A DNA stretch of 64,000 nucleotides from Bacillota bacterium. Its GTDB lineage: Bacteria > Bacillota > UBA4882 > UBA8346. Shown here piece after piece: positions 16,502 to 24,799 of the stretch. Both the position numbers and the translations under genes were made by a program. The notes beneath the pieces are model-generated. The model saw only the letters and a list, made by a program, of their open reading frames with translations. It was not told where the DNA came from and searched no databases. The stretch is taken from NCBI GenBank assembly GCA_023415835.1, contig JAEZJK010000002.1, forward strand, positions 69,497-133,496, given 5' to 3'. How positions within the stretch are numbered: the stretch's first letter is position 1; each line of letters starts with the position of its first letter.

Positions 16502-17893
16502 TTAACCGGCTTCTTCTTCGGTTTTCTTACAATATTCAACCATTTGCCGGGCTGCCTTCTTACCTGCGCCCATCGCCGCAATAACCGTAGCAGCCCCGGT
16601 CACAATATCACCACCGGCAAACACCCCGGGTATACTGGTCTCCAACGTTTCCGGGTCAACCTCGATATAACCCCGTTTATTCAACTTTAAACCAGGAGTA
16701 GTCCGTAATAAAATCGGGTTAGGCCCCTGTCCAATGGCTACAATCACATTGTCTACCGGAAATAGAAATTCCGAACCCGGGACCGGCGTCGGCTTCCTCC
16801 GTCCACCGGCGTCAGGTTCGCCAAGTTCCATCCGGATACATTCTAAAGCGTCCACTTCACCCTGATCGTTCCCGATGATCCGGGTCGGATTATTTAATAA
16901 TTTAAAAATAATTCCTTCTTCTTCGGCATTTTCTACCTCTTCACGGCGAGCCGGGAGTTCATCCCGGGAACGCCGGTAGACAATATAAACCTCTTTGGCT
17001 CCCAGGCGCAAGGAGGTCCGGGCCGCATCCATCGCCACATTGCCGCCTCCAACTACGGCCACCCTTTCACCGACCCGGACTGGGGTGTCATATTCGGGAA
17101 AACGGTAAGCCTTCATCAGGTTAACCCGGGTTAAAAATTCATTGGCCGAATAGACCCCATTCAGGTTCTCGCCGGGGATATCTAAAAAATAGGGTAGTCC
17201 GGCGCCGGTCCCAATGAAAATTGTATCATAACCCTGTTCCATAAGTTCCCGGATGGTGAAGGTCTGTCCCACCAGTACGCTCGTTTCAAACTTCACACCT
17301 AGCTTTTTGATATAGTCCACTTCGCGGGCGACAATATTTTTAGGGAGCCGAAATTGGGGTATCCCATATTGCAACACGCCCCCCGCTTCATGTAAAGATT
17401 CAAAAACGGTTACATCAAATCCTTGTAAGGCTAAATCGGCGGCGCAGGTCAATCCTGACGGCCCGGCCCCGATGATTGCCGCTTTGCAGTTAATCTTTTT
17501 AACCGGGTTTATTTCCCCTTTATCTTCGATAGCTTCCTGGTCGGCCACAAAGCGTTCCAATGCCCCGATAGCTACCGGCTCCCCTTTTTTCCCTAAGATA
17601 CATAAATGTTCACATTGGCTCTCTTGGGGGCAAACCCGGCCGCAGATTGCCGGAAGGCTGTTCTTTTCCTTTACTTTAGCTGCCGCCCCTAAAAAATCAC
17701 TTTCTTTAATTTTAGCGATAAATCCGGGGATATCGACCTCTACCGGACAACCCTGGACACAAAAGGGCTTTTTACAATTCAAACACCGGGAGGCCTCCGC
17801 CAAGGCTTGCTCTTTGGTATAGCCTAGGGCTACTTCTTCAAAATTAGACCCTCTCGCTTTCGGGTCTTGCTTGGGTACTAATTGGCGTGACAT
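16502..17893 (-). CDS. nfnB: NfnB: NADPH-binding subunit of bifurcating transhydrogenase (GltA-like)
   Basis: About 463 residues, homologous to the small subunit of glutamate synthase. N-terminal cysteine clusters bind two [4Fe-4S] centres ('CLNCKKPFCVQGCPV' and 'CGRVCPQESQCEHLC'). Then comes the FAD site 'IIGAGPSGLTCAADL', the NADPH site 'VVGGGNVAMDAARTSLRLGA' and a C-terminal 'GVFAGGDIVTGAATV'. Paired with NfnA it couples exergonic NADPH/ferredoxin electron transfer to NADH, the NADH-dependent reduced ferredoxin:NADP oxidoreductase of anaerobes. I chose the ATG at 17893 (MSRQLVPK), which has GGAGG nine bases upstream; earlier in-frame starts are closer to or before that site. It overlaps nfnA by 16 bases. 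An NADPH glutamate synthase role is less likely because NfnA is adjacent and no GltB is here. Confidence 0.9.
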   Translation of the reverse strand: MSRQLVPKQDPKARGSNFEEVALGYTKEQALAEASRCLNCKKPFCVQGCPVEVDIPGFIAKIKESDFLGAAAKVKEKNSLPAICGRVCPQESQCEHLCILGKKGEPVAIGALERFVADQEAIEDKGEINPVKKINCKAAIIGAGPSGLTCAADLALQGFDVTVFESLHEAGGVLQYGIPQFRLPKNIVAREVDYIKKLGVKFETSVLVGQTFTIRELMEQGYDTIFIGTGAGLPYFLDIPGENLNGVYSANEFLTRVNLMKAYRFPEYDTPVRVGERVAVVGGGNVAMDAARTSLRLGAKEVYIVYRRSRDELPARREEVENAEEEGIIFKLLNNPTRIIGNDQGEVDALECIRMELGEPDAGGRRKPTPVPGSEFLFPVDNVIVAIGQGPNPILLRTTPGLKLNKRGYIEVDPETLETSIPGVFAGGDIVTGAATVIAAMGAGKKAARQMVEYCKKTEEEAG

Positions 17894-18723
17894 CGGCATT
17901 CCTCCGTTCCGATCCGGCATTGATGATAAGCCTGTTGTTCCTGTTCCCTGTAGTAGCGCTGTCTCTGGCGGAGTTCGGCAAAATCAACTTTTAAGCCATC
18001 AAAGGCAGGTCCGTCCACACAACAGAATTTGCTCTCACCGTCAACTGTAACCCGGCAACCGCCACACATTCCGGTACCATCGACCATTACTGCGTTTAAA
18101 CTAACCACGGTCTTAATATTCCGTTCCTTGGTCACCTTGACACAGGCGTCCATCATCGGCACCGGCCCGATGGCGATTACTTCATCGACTTTTTCCTGTT
18201 CGAGCACTTGAAGCAGGGGTACCGTAACCAAACCTTTTATTCCATAACTGCCATCATCGGTAGCCACTATGAACTGATGGCTGACCGCTTTCAATTCATC
18301 CATTAAAATTAGCAATTCTTTGCGTTGTGCCCCAAGAATAATTATCACTTTATTCCCGGCCTCATGTAAAGCCTTAACTTTGGGATATAAAGGAGCGGCG
18401 CCTAGGCCACCGGCAACACCGACTACTGTACCAATTTTCTCAATGGGATAAGGTGTGCCTAAAGGCCCAAGAATATCCAAGAATGAGTCGCCCGGTTCCA
18501 TCCGGTTGATTAACGCCGTACTTTTACCTACTTCCTGAATAATTAAAGTAATCGTTCCCTGGGCACGATCAAAATCGGCAATGGTTAGGGGGATGCGTTC
18601 TGCGTATTCATTTATTCGTACCACCACGAAATGTCCCGGTCGCGCTTTTGCGGCAATTACCGGAGCATCGATTACCAATTTTACAATGCGTGGAGCCAAG
18701 GATGCCTTGGTTAACACTTTCAA
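17878..18723 (-). CDS. nfnA: NfnA: FAD/[2Fe-2S] subunit of bifurcating transhydrogenase
   Basis: About 281 residues of the ferredoxin-NADP reductase fold (sulfide dehydrogenase/dihydroorotate dehydrogenase electron-transfer type). The FAD segment is 'RIPLTIADFD', the NAD(H) segment 'VAGGLGAAPLYPKVKAL', and the C-terminal [2Fe-2S] ligands are in 'GTGMCGGCRV' and 'FCCVDGPAFDG'. It precedes and overlaps nfnB, which is the usual NfnAB arrangement, so electron bifurcation between NADH, ferredoxin and NADPH is the likely role. Start: a TTG at 18723 lies after GAGGTGAT; a GTG at 18732 is within that ribosome site and is the alternative. Indicates an anaerobic fermentative or acetogenic-type metabolism. 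Confidence 0.9.
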   Translation of the reverse strand: MKVLTKASLAPRIVKLVIDAPVIAAKARPGHFVVVRINEYAERIPLTIADFDRAQGTITLIIQEVGKSTALINRMEPGDSFLDILGPLGTPYPIEKIGTVVGVAGGLGAAPLYPKVKALHEAGNKVIIILGAQRKELLILMDELKAVSHQFIVATDDGSYGIKGLVTVPLLQVLEQEKVDEVIAIGPVPMMDACVKVTKERNIKTVVSLNAVMVDGTGMCGGCRVTVDGESKFCCVDGPAFDGLKVDFAELRQRQRYYREQEQQAYHQCRIGTEECRCHAN

Positions 18724-18874
18724 ATCTATCACCTCGAAGTATAGTAAAGTATCCGATAGCGTTTTCTATGAAATTTACAGTCAGATAGCTATAAAAACTT
18801 TACAAATTTTGAAATATAAAATGAGTATATCATAAAAAAAACAAAGAGGGCAACACTCAAAACCGCTTAGGGAT

Positions 18875-18966
18875 CGTCAAAATATAACTTCCGCTAAAAC
18901 TTTTTCAGGAGATTGCAGCAGAGCCCCCTCTCCCGAAAAAGTATCGGAAATAATATTTTAGCCGAC
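18875..18966. repeat. Palindromic element related to 43.5 kb copy
   Basis: Left arm CGTCAAAATATAACTTCC, right arm GGAAATAATATTTTAGCCG; an inner pair CTTTTTCAGG/CCGAAAAAG deepens the fold. The same AAAATATAACTTyCGCT and AATATTTTA arms occur within the element at 43498-43699. It fills the gap between nfnA and the ferredoxin gene. Confidence 0.65.
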
Positions 18967-18986
18967 CCTTCGAATCGATTCCCGAT

Positions 18987-19286
18987 TTAACCTCGGGGAA
19001 TGATAAACTCTTCCATGCGCCCATCTGCATAAGTTAGCTCCCATTGGATTCGATCCGGAAACATTTTTGGTTTTAAAGTCGCTCCAAAATCAGCCAAACT
19101 AAAGGGAATCCTGGTTTCTAAAGCCCCATTCGGGCAACTTTTAACACATGCCATACAGTCCCAGCAATCCGCTTGATTCCTAATTGAAACCTTGCCGTTA
19201 ACATCGATTTTTAACAAATCTCCGGGACAAATGTCAACGCACCGCCCACATCCATTACATTTAGGCCTGTCAAACCTTAAACCCAT
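18987..19286 (-). CDS. 2[4Fe-4S] ferredoxin (AprB-like small protein)
   Basis: A 99-residue ferredoxin starting MGLRFDRPKCNGCGRCVDIC. Two cluster motifs are complete: 'CNGCGRCVDICPG' and 'CWDCMACVKSCPNGA'. A 35-residue tail ('RIQWELTYADGRMEEFIIPRG') follows, resembling the C-terminal tail of adenylylsulfate reductase beta-type ferredoxins. The ATG at 19286 has AAGGAGGG upstream; the frame extends further but without a better start. It may serve as an electron partner for flavoenzymes such as NfnAB nearby. No AprA is in the window, so sulfate reduction is not implied. Confidence 0.88.
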   Translation of the reverse strand: MGLRFDRPKCNGCGRCVDICPGDLLKIDVNGKVSIRNQADCWDCMACVKSCPNGALETRIPFSLADFGATLKPKMFPDRIQWELTYADGRMEEFIIPRG

Positions 19287-19403
19287 TTTGACCCTCCTTA
19301 ATTTTTGAAGTATACGCATTAATACCAACCCTATGTGAAAATCATTAGTATTTTATGCATATTTCAGAGCTTCAGGTTACAAGGCCTAATAAATTGGATA
19401 AAT

Positions 19404-19428
19404 AAAAAAGGCTCGGTTTCCCAAGCCT
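19404..19428 (-). terminator. Terminator of the 145-residue membrane protein gene
   Basis: On the minus strand an AGGCTTGG/CCGAGCCT stem closes a GAAA tetraloop and is followed by six T. A textbook intrinsic terminator 25 bases after the stop at 19453. Confidence 0.9.
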
Positions 19429-19452
19429 CCCTTGTTTATAAAATAAGCTTTG

Positions 19453-19869
19453 TTAACCGTTTGACTCTCCGCCGTTTGTCAACATAGTAATGAAAAAAGC
19501 CAATATCGAAGCCAAGATTATGGCTGAATGAGGAAGGAGATGATAGATGGCATTCAAACCTTCGGCGCGGAAGTAGCTATCCAATTTGATGATGGTGGTA
19601 AATAAGGTGTAATACATCCCCAGGATCCCGCCGCAGAGAATAGCCAGTCCAACTAGGAGCGGCGAACGGAGCCGGCAGAAGATAAAAATTAACGCCAACG
19701 CAATGATAAAAGCAGCGCCAAACGAAATTAACCAATAATAATTACCGGGAAGGTTTATGGTAGATGCCATTTTAGCGCCGAAGCTTTCAAAGATCGTATT
19801 TAATAAAGAAAAAGTAAAATAAAAACCGAGTAAGCCAAGGGTAAAATTGAGCCAACCGTTTTTATCCAT
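19453..19869 (-). CDS. Four-helix membrane protein, function unknown
   Basis: A 138-residue protein beginning MDKNGWLNFTLGLLGFYFTF, with four predicted membrane segments at about 7-27, 43-62, 68-92 and 113-133. The short charged tail is 'TNGGESNG'. I do not recognise the family. The ATG at 19869 is chosen because AAGGAGG lies nine bases upstream. It is a single-gene unit with its own terminator. Confidence 0.72.
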   Translation of the reverse strand: MDKNGWLNFTLGLLGFYFTFSLLNTIFESFGAKMASTINLPGNYYWLISFGAAFIIALALIFIFCRLRSPLLVGLAILCGGILGMYYTLFTTIIKLDSYFRAEGLNAIYHLLPHSAIILASILAFFITMLTNGGESNG

Positions 19870-20151
19870 TTTAAGTTCCTCCTTTATCAAACAAACAATT
19901 TAATTCTTATAATAAATTTGACATCTTCCGATAATTTCCTGCATCCTTAAGGTTTGATTAAATATTTATCTTAATCTGGTTTATGATCCGGTGGTTTTAA
20001 CGGTTCTAAGCAGCCCTTATTAGGTAAACTACGCAAATTCAACCCATCAACTTGCTTCAACCTAAAAAAGGAAACGAAACCTTGATCGCGAAATTTATTC
20101 TGAAAATTTAAATTATGTCTCATGCAACCAAATAATCTTGGGAGAATAAAA

Positions 20152-21135
20152 ATGAATAAAAAACTGGCCTTCAGCGGGCTTGCCATAGCTGCATTACTTG
20201 TGGCCGGCCTAATATATCGGTTTTATCCCTACTTTCTTTATAAGGCTGACTATCCCGTCCCAGCCCAAGCCGAATCCATAAAAGATCCCGGCCAACCTTT
20301 AAATCCATCGGATTATCAAAATTACTTGGGCTCGCTTGACCGTTCAACACTCAAATCTTTGGTAAACGGAGTCAGGGTGTTGGAACGGAGCATCCCCAAC
20401 TATTCAACTGCTGAAGCTGACCAATCGTTTTTAGCTTTTAACACTTTTTATATGGAAACCCTTAACCATTGTAATGACACCTTCTGGCAAAATGAAAGCT
20501 TATCCGTTAAATTAAGGAACGCCACCCAGGGTCTTTCTAATGATAAATTATTTGATTATTTAAATAAAACGTCCGCTTTACAAAAGGACCCTGAAATCCG
20601 GGATTTGGTGCAACAAATAAGCGCCAGCGGTTTAATTTTAGCCGTTAGCGAGGGAGGGTTTTATTTTACGGAAAACCCGGATTTTCTCTATAACCGGTTT
20701 TCAAAGTACCTATCCGAGTCCCTTCGCGTATTTCTAGAGCTCCGGCGCCAGGAAACAGCCGAAGGTTTTGCCCAAGACGCCGGGCTACTGATCTCATTCG
20801 CCAAAATTGGCGAACGCATTATCAACTGGGAAATGTATTTAGGCAAATACCCGGATTCCCCCATTCGGGAGTTAGCCAATTATCATTATCAGCTTTATTT
20901 GGGGACCTTTCTCTTTGGGATGGATAATTCCAAGGTCTTTGAGCATAAACAATTGAAACCGGAGATCAGAAAAGTTTATGAAAGCTTCTACCAACGGTTT
21001 GCCAAGACGAAAAGCGGAAACTTAATCAACCGCTACTATCAAGTATTACGGTCTAATGATTTTAAATACACTAAAGCAGCGGAAAATTTTCTACGCGACA
21101 ACCAAGTCCAAATCCTCCCCGGGATTGAACCGTAG
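20152..21135 (+). CDS. Exported or membrane-anchored protein of unknown function
   Basis: A 327-residue protein starting MNKKLAFSGLAIAALLVAGL, an N-terminal signal peptide or anchor with no lipobox cysteine. The remainder is soluble, mostly helical and polar ('SLDRSTLKSLVNGVRVLERSI', 'LRVFLELRRQETAEGFAQDAGLLISF'), and ends 'LRDNQVQILPGIEP'. It could be an extracytoplasmic helical-repeat protein. No family recognised. GGGAGA lies before the ATG at 20152. It precedes the LysM-GH18 gene on the same strand by about 100 bases, so a joint envelope or spore role is possible. Confidence 0.7.
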   Translation: MNKKLAFSGLAIAALLVAGLIYRFYPYFLYKADYPVPAQAESIKDPGQPLNPSDYQNYLGSLDRSTLKSLVNGVRVLERSIPNYSTAEADQSFLAFNTFYMETLNHCNDTFWQNESLSVKLRNATQGLSNDKLFDYLNKTSALQKDPEIRDLVQQISASGLILAVSEGGFYFTENPDFLYNRFSKYLSESLRVFLELRRQETAEGFAQDAGLLISFAKIGERIINWEMYLGKYPDSPIRELANYHYQLYLGTFLFGMDNSKVFEHKQLKPEIRKVYESFYQRFAKTKSGNLINRYYQVLRSNDFKYTKAAENFLRDNQVQILPGIEP

Positions 21136-21232
21136 CGATTCCGAGGCAATATCCAACTTTTTTAGGCGTAACCCACCGGGACTAAATCACATAAAATGGA
21201 TTGCATAGTTAAAACATTAGGAAGTGATTGAT

Positions 21233-22708
21233 ATGGAAATCTATGTAGTCCGGCCCGGAGATACCCTTTTTGAAATCGCACGCCGTTTCGGAGTCCAGCT
21301 TGCCGAAGTCATTGATATCAATCAGTTGGCCAATCCCAGAGAACTAGTAGTCGGCCAGGCGATCTTAATTCCCACTCCACCATTGGAACCCCTCCGTTAC
21401 CGGATGGCTCCCGGGGATACTCTCTTCCAACTGGCCCAGGCATTCAACACTACTACAGAAGCGATCGCTCAAGCTAACCAAATCGCCGACCCGAACCGGA
21501 TTCAAGTTGGCACAGTGTTGACCATCCCCGGTTGGTCCCAGGTTAGTTATACAGTACGCCCCGGTGATACTTTATATTTAATCGCCAACCGTTTCGGGAC
21601 ACCTTTAAACTTAATTTTAAAGGTAAATCAGATCACTGATCCATCCCAGATCTTTCCCGGCCAAACTTTAACGATTCCCCAACCTCGAGCCCCAATTATT
21701 AAAAGGATCATTGAAACCATGGGTTTCTTTCATTTTACCAACTTAACCGGGCTAGCCCGTTCTTTACGGGTAATTAGCCCCTTCCTTACTTATGCCGGGC
21801 TGTTTCAATACCCCATTTCCGACGCAGGGGAAATCACTGTTTCGCCAAATACCGAAAGATCGGTTAGCCTATTTAAAAGCAATAATATCCAACCCCTTTT
21901 GGTACTTACCAATTGGGGATCCGACGGATTCGATCCGGATCTGGCCAGGACGATTTTAGGCGATCCGGCGGTAAAGCCACGCGCAATTGAGAATACATTG
22001 CAATTATTGGAACGTTATGGATTTGCCGGAGTAAACGTGGACTTTGAAAATATGTACGCTGAGGATCGGCAACTATATACCAATTTTATAAGAGATTTGA
22101 GAGACGCCCTTAAACCCCGCGACTTCTTGGTATCCTTGGCCGCGCCGCCCAAAGCGGCTGACCTCTCCAGTTCCGTTTGGGTCGGGACCTTCGATTATAG
22201 GGCATTAGGCGAATTAGCCGATTTTATCTTCCTGATGACTTACGAATGGGGCTGGATCGGAGGGCCACCGATGGCTATCGCCCCCATCACCCAGGTACGG
22301 CGGGTGCTTGATTACGCTGTCACCCAAATTCCGAGGCAAAAGATTCTCCAAGGAGTCCCTTTCTACGGTTATAACTGGCAGCTGCCGGATACTCCGGAAA
22401 ACATAGCGTCCCCGGTAAACCTGGTTGAAGTTTATCCTTTAGCATATCGTTTCCAGGCTTCGATTAACTACGATTTTACAGCCCAAGCGCCTTGGTTCCG
22501 GTATACAGATGGTTCAGGCGTAGGCCATGAAGTTTGGTTCGAAGATGCCCGTTCGGTCAATGTCAAATATGATACCGCCAGGGAATATGATCTCAGGGGA
22601 GTAGGTTGGTGGAGTTATATCAATGAACCCTATGGGTTCCCGCAAAATTGGCCGATTATGGATGAGAAGTTTAATGTAAGGAAAGGAAAACCAGATCAAA
22701 TAACCTAA
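21233..22708 (+). CDS. LysM-GH18 spore cortex glucosaminidase (YaaH/SleL-type)
   Basis: A 491-residue protein with three LysM repeats (about 1-48, 53-98, 103-150; each with 'V.PGDTL..IA..F' and 'GQ.L.IP') joined to a glycosyl hydrolase 18 domain (about 160-485). The catalytic strand is 'GFAGVNVDFENMY', giving the DxE pair of GH18. There is no signal peptide, as in Bacillus YaaH and SleL, which are packaged on the spore and hydrolyse muramic-delta-lactam cortex peptidoglycan during germination. The ATG at 21233 has AGGAAG eight bases upstream. It supports an endospore-forming host. A general cell-wall hydrolase is the alternative. Confidence 0.92.
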   Translation: MEIYVVRPGDTLFEIARRFGVQLAEVIDINQLANPRELVVGQAILIPTPPLEPLRYRMAPGDTLFQLAQAFNTTTEAIAQANQIADPNRIQVGTVLTIPGWSQVSYTVRPGDTLYLIANRFGTPLNLILKVNQITDPSQIFPGQTLTIPQPRAPIIKRIIETMGFFHFTNLTGLARSLRVISPFLTYAGLFQYPISDAGEITVSPNTERSVSLFKSNNIQPLLVLTNWGSDGFDPDLARTILGDPAVKPRAIENTLQLLERYGFAGVNVDFENMYAEDRQLYTNFIRDLRDALKPRDFLVSLAAPPKAADLSSSVWVGTFDYRALGELADFIFLMTYEWGWIGGPPMAIAPITQVRRVLDYAVTQIPRQKILQGVPFYGYNWQLPDTPENIASPVNLVEVYPLAYRFQASINYDFTAQAPWFRYTDGSGVGHEVWFEDARSVNVKYDTAREYDLRGVGWWSYINEPYGFPQNWPIMDEKFNVRKGKPDQIT

Positions 22709-22911
22709 ATCATTTGTGTAATGTTCATTTTAATCAATTAGCAAACCTAGCTCCAAAAGATATCTTATACCTAGAATCAGGTTCCGCGTTATAATCCCAA
22801 TCAAGTATGTAGATTAGCCCTCCATTTAGGTTCGAAATTTATTTTGTGGAACTTCTAACTAGTTAACCCGTTATGTTATAATTAAAATACATCTTTAGGG
22901 AGGCGTTGCCG

Positions 22912-23298
22912 ATGGATAATTTTATTAAAAACCTAAAAAAAGAATTTGATAAGGGCGTTGCGGTAGTTGGCGCCAAGTCCAAGGAGATCATTGAAACCAC
23001 CAAAATCAAAAGCCAAATTGATGATTTAAAAGAGGCAAAACGCCAAATTCTTCAAGAAACCGGGGAGATTGTTTACCAAATGTCGCGTGATCAAAATTAT
23101 GACGGTGCGGAAGCTATTAAAGCAAAATGCCAGTCCCTCGCGGAACTTGATCAACAAATCCAAGCTAAAGAAATTGAAATGAAAAAAGTCCAACACGAAG
23201 CCCAAGAAGCCCTTGGTAAAACAGTTTGTCAATCATGCGGCGCAGTAATGGAAGAGGGCGTCAAATTTTGTAGTAATTGCGGGACAAAAATCGATTAA
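22912..23298 (+). CDS. Coiled-coil protein with C-terminal zinc ribbon
   Basis: A 128-residue protein. Residues 1-100 are charged helix ('IDDLKEAKRQILQETGEIVYQ', 'LDQQIQAKEIEMKKVQHEAQE'), and the end carries a zinc ribbon, 'CQSCGAVMEEGVKFCSNCG'. Firmicute proteins with this layout are common and poorly characterised. AGGGAGG is eight bases before the ATG at 22912; a TTG six bases earlier is too close to it. A TATAAT at about 22876 may be its -10 box. Confidence 0.8.
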   Translation: MDNFIKNLKKEFDKGVAVVGAKSKEIIETTKIKSQIDDLKEAKRQILQETGEIVYQMSRDQNYDGAEAIKAKCQSLAELDQQIQAKEIEMKKVQHEAQEALGKTVCQSCGAVMEEGVKFCSNCGTKID

Positions 23299-23300
23299 GT

Positions 23301-23474
23301 AGTCGTCCACATCAATTTCCAATTGACCCAAGTAAGATATGAAATAAATTGATGTGGATCGACAAGCATCGATAGCATTTTCTAGATAGTCGTCCACATC
23401 AATTTCCAATTGACCCAAGCAATATATAAAAATTAATTGACGTGGATCGACAAGCATCGATAGCATCTTTTAGA
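23301..23474. repeat. Two tandem 87-bp palindromic units
   Basis: Units start at 23301 and 23388. Each contains AGTCGTCCACATCAATTT and, after a short centre, AAATTGATGTGGATCGAC (second unit: ATTAATTGACGTGGATCGAC), forming a hairpin, then AAGCATCGATAGCAT and AGAT. The units are about 88% identical, with differences mostly in the loop and one arm. No coding content is evident. Confidence 0.85.
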
Positions 23475-23585
23475 TAGCCGCTTTCTGCACATTCTAGGAT
23501 TTTGACTATAAAATGTACTTTTGCCCCATGCCAAACCTCACTTATGCCACATAAATTAAACCAAAACCAGCAAGGAGAGATTAGC

Positions 23586-23903
23586 ATGGGAAAATGCAAA
23601 TGCGAAGAACCTTCTTATAAACATGTCCACCCATTTTGTACCCAGACCTCAGTTGAAGATTGTCACCGCCACGGAATGCAGGGACACACAGATCGTTCTT
23701 CTTATGACGGTTGCCATACACATAAATACGAAGGTGAGACTTCCTGTAACGACGGGCATACCCATTGTTTTCACGGGGAAACCGGCCCGCCAATTACGGT
23801 CCCGGGCGGACACACCCATGATCTTTGTGGAAAAACTTCAAAGAATGACGGGCACCGACACAAATACGAAACCAAAACAGGTAGGGATCGAAGAGTTTGT
23901 TAA
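23586..23903 (+). CDS. YmaF-like His/Cys-rich small protein
   Basis: A 105-residue protein starting MGKCKCEEPSYKHVHPFCTQ. It has a repeated motif of about 14-16 residues of the form 'DGHTH...G.TS' (examples: 'SYDGCHTHKYEGETS', 'CNDGHTHCFHGETG', 'GGHTHDLCGKTS', 'NDGHRHKYETKTG'), as in the YmaF family. The dense HxH pairs and cysteines suggest metal binding, though this is not proven for the family. AAGGAGAG precedes the ATG. It has no signal peptide or membrane segment, so it is probably cytoplasmic or associated with the spore coat. Confidence 0.82.
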   Translation: MGKCKCEEPSYKHVHPFCTQTSVEDCHRHGMQGHTDRSSYDGCHTHKYEGETSCNDGHTHCFHGETGPPITVPGGHTHDLCGKTSKNDGHRHKYETKTGRDRRVC

Positions 23904-24023
23904 TTGAGCGAGTTTCAATAATTACAAAAATTTATCTTCGCATGCAATATATAGTGCAGGTTTTATTTTAGTCTATCAATATATTATATGCGAAGCCGGA
24001 AAAAAGGAATTATGAAACCGCCT
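23904..24023. repeat. 120-bp palindromic element, copy 1
   Basis: Its ends are GCGAGTTTCAATAATT and AATTATGAAACCGC (inverted), and its inner arms are CTTCGCATGCAATATAT and ATATATTATATGCGAAG. A second copy at 55880-55998 differs by one indel and four substitutions (about 96% identity). It begins at the stop codon of the YmaF-like gene. Non-autonomous MITE-like structure; no transposase inside. Confidence 0.85.
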
Positions 24024-24042
24024 TAATTAAATAGCAAAAATG

Positions 24043-24069
24043 AAATGCGGCGCAAAGGCCGCATTTTTT
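24043..24069 (+). terminator. Intrinsic terminator downstream of the YmaF-like gene
   Basis: AAATGCGGC and GCCGCATTT enclose a short GCAAAG loop, followed by six T. It may terminate transcripts from the YmaF-like gene after they pass through the palindromic element. Confidence 0.82.
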
Positions 24070-24212
24070 ATCCTCGTTAATAACCTTCGGAATCATAAAA
24101 GGTATTCCGGCATAATTTGTAGAAATCTTTACTTAAATAATCGAATTTGGGTTAATTTTTAATTTATCCCATGTCCTTGAAGCCGGACATAGCTATTTTG
24201 AGGTGATTTCGG

Positions 24213-24776
24213 ATGAAAAAGTACTTATTATACCCTTTTCGGGTACTGGAAAGCCTAACTGATCGGGCGTTGGCAATAGTGGGCTCGCTAACCTTAGCTC
24301 AATTCCCCCAATTTTACGCCCACTACCTGCAAAGGTTAGGCGGGCACCTGGATGAGGCCCGCCTTATTGTTTCGGAATATTCCGAGGCTGCAAACTCCTT
24401 CAATCTCACTCTCCATGAATACATCCGGATTCATTTAACCGCCAATAATCCGGTCTTGCAATCAACCGGAACCATCATTGAAAATTCCCTGGCCCGTTTA
24501 ACCGCTTTAGAAAAATCTTTTCAGGCCTTACAAGCCGGAACTGTCTTCAACCGCTGGTGGATCTTTATCAAAAATATGGATCCGGCCATTTTTAGGCAAA
24601 CCTACTCCGCATATATGCCGGGGATTTCCCTCACTGTTGAAAGCTTAATCTACGCCGTAACCGGTTTATTAATTACCTGGGGTATCTATCAGGGGATTAA
24701 GAGTTTAATTAAAAAATTGTTTTATAAAGTTACCCGTTATCGATCCGTTCCAAAAAGCCCGGGATTGCCCGGTTAA
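24213..24776 (+). CDS. DUF2937-family membrane protein
   Basis: A 187-residue protein with an N-terminal hydrophobic segment (about 18-32) and a C-terminal one ('LIYAVTGLLITWGIYQGI', about 147-164). The central region is soluble. 'AQFPQFYAHYLQRLGGHLDEAR' matches the signature of DUF2937 proteins, which are otherwise reported mostly from Gram-negative bacteria as far as I recall. The start lacks a strong ribosome site (TGAGGTGA at 24200-24207 is acceptable). Unknown function. Confidence 0.75.
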   Translation: MKKYLLYPFRVLESLTDRALAIVGSLTLAQFPQFYAHYLQRLGGHLDEARLIVSEYSEAANSFNLTLHEYIRIHLTANNPVLQSTGTIIENSLARLTALEKSFQALQAGTVFNRWWIFIKNMDPAIFRQTYSAYMPGISLTVESLIYAVTGLLITWGIYQGIKSLIKKLFYKVTRYRSVPKSPGLPG

Positions 24777-24799
24777 AGATAATCCATCCCGCTTCGGGG

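Noticed and set aside
16502..17893. NADPH glutamate synthase small subunit (GltD)
   Set aside because: The adjacent FAD/[2Fe-2S] partner and absence of a large GltB subunit fit NfnAB better.
23301..23474. Tandem 87-bp units considered as a CRISPR array
   Set aside because: Only two units, each self-complementary over its whole length, with no unique spacers between constant repeats.
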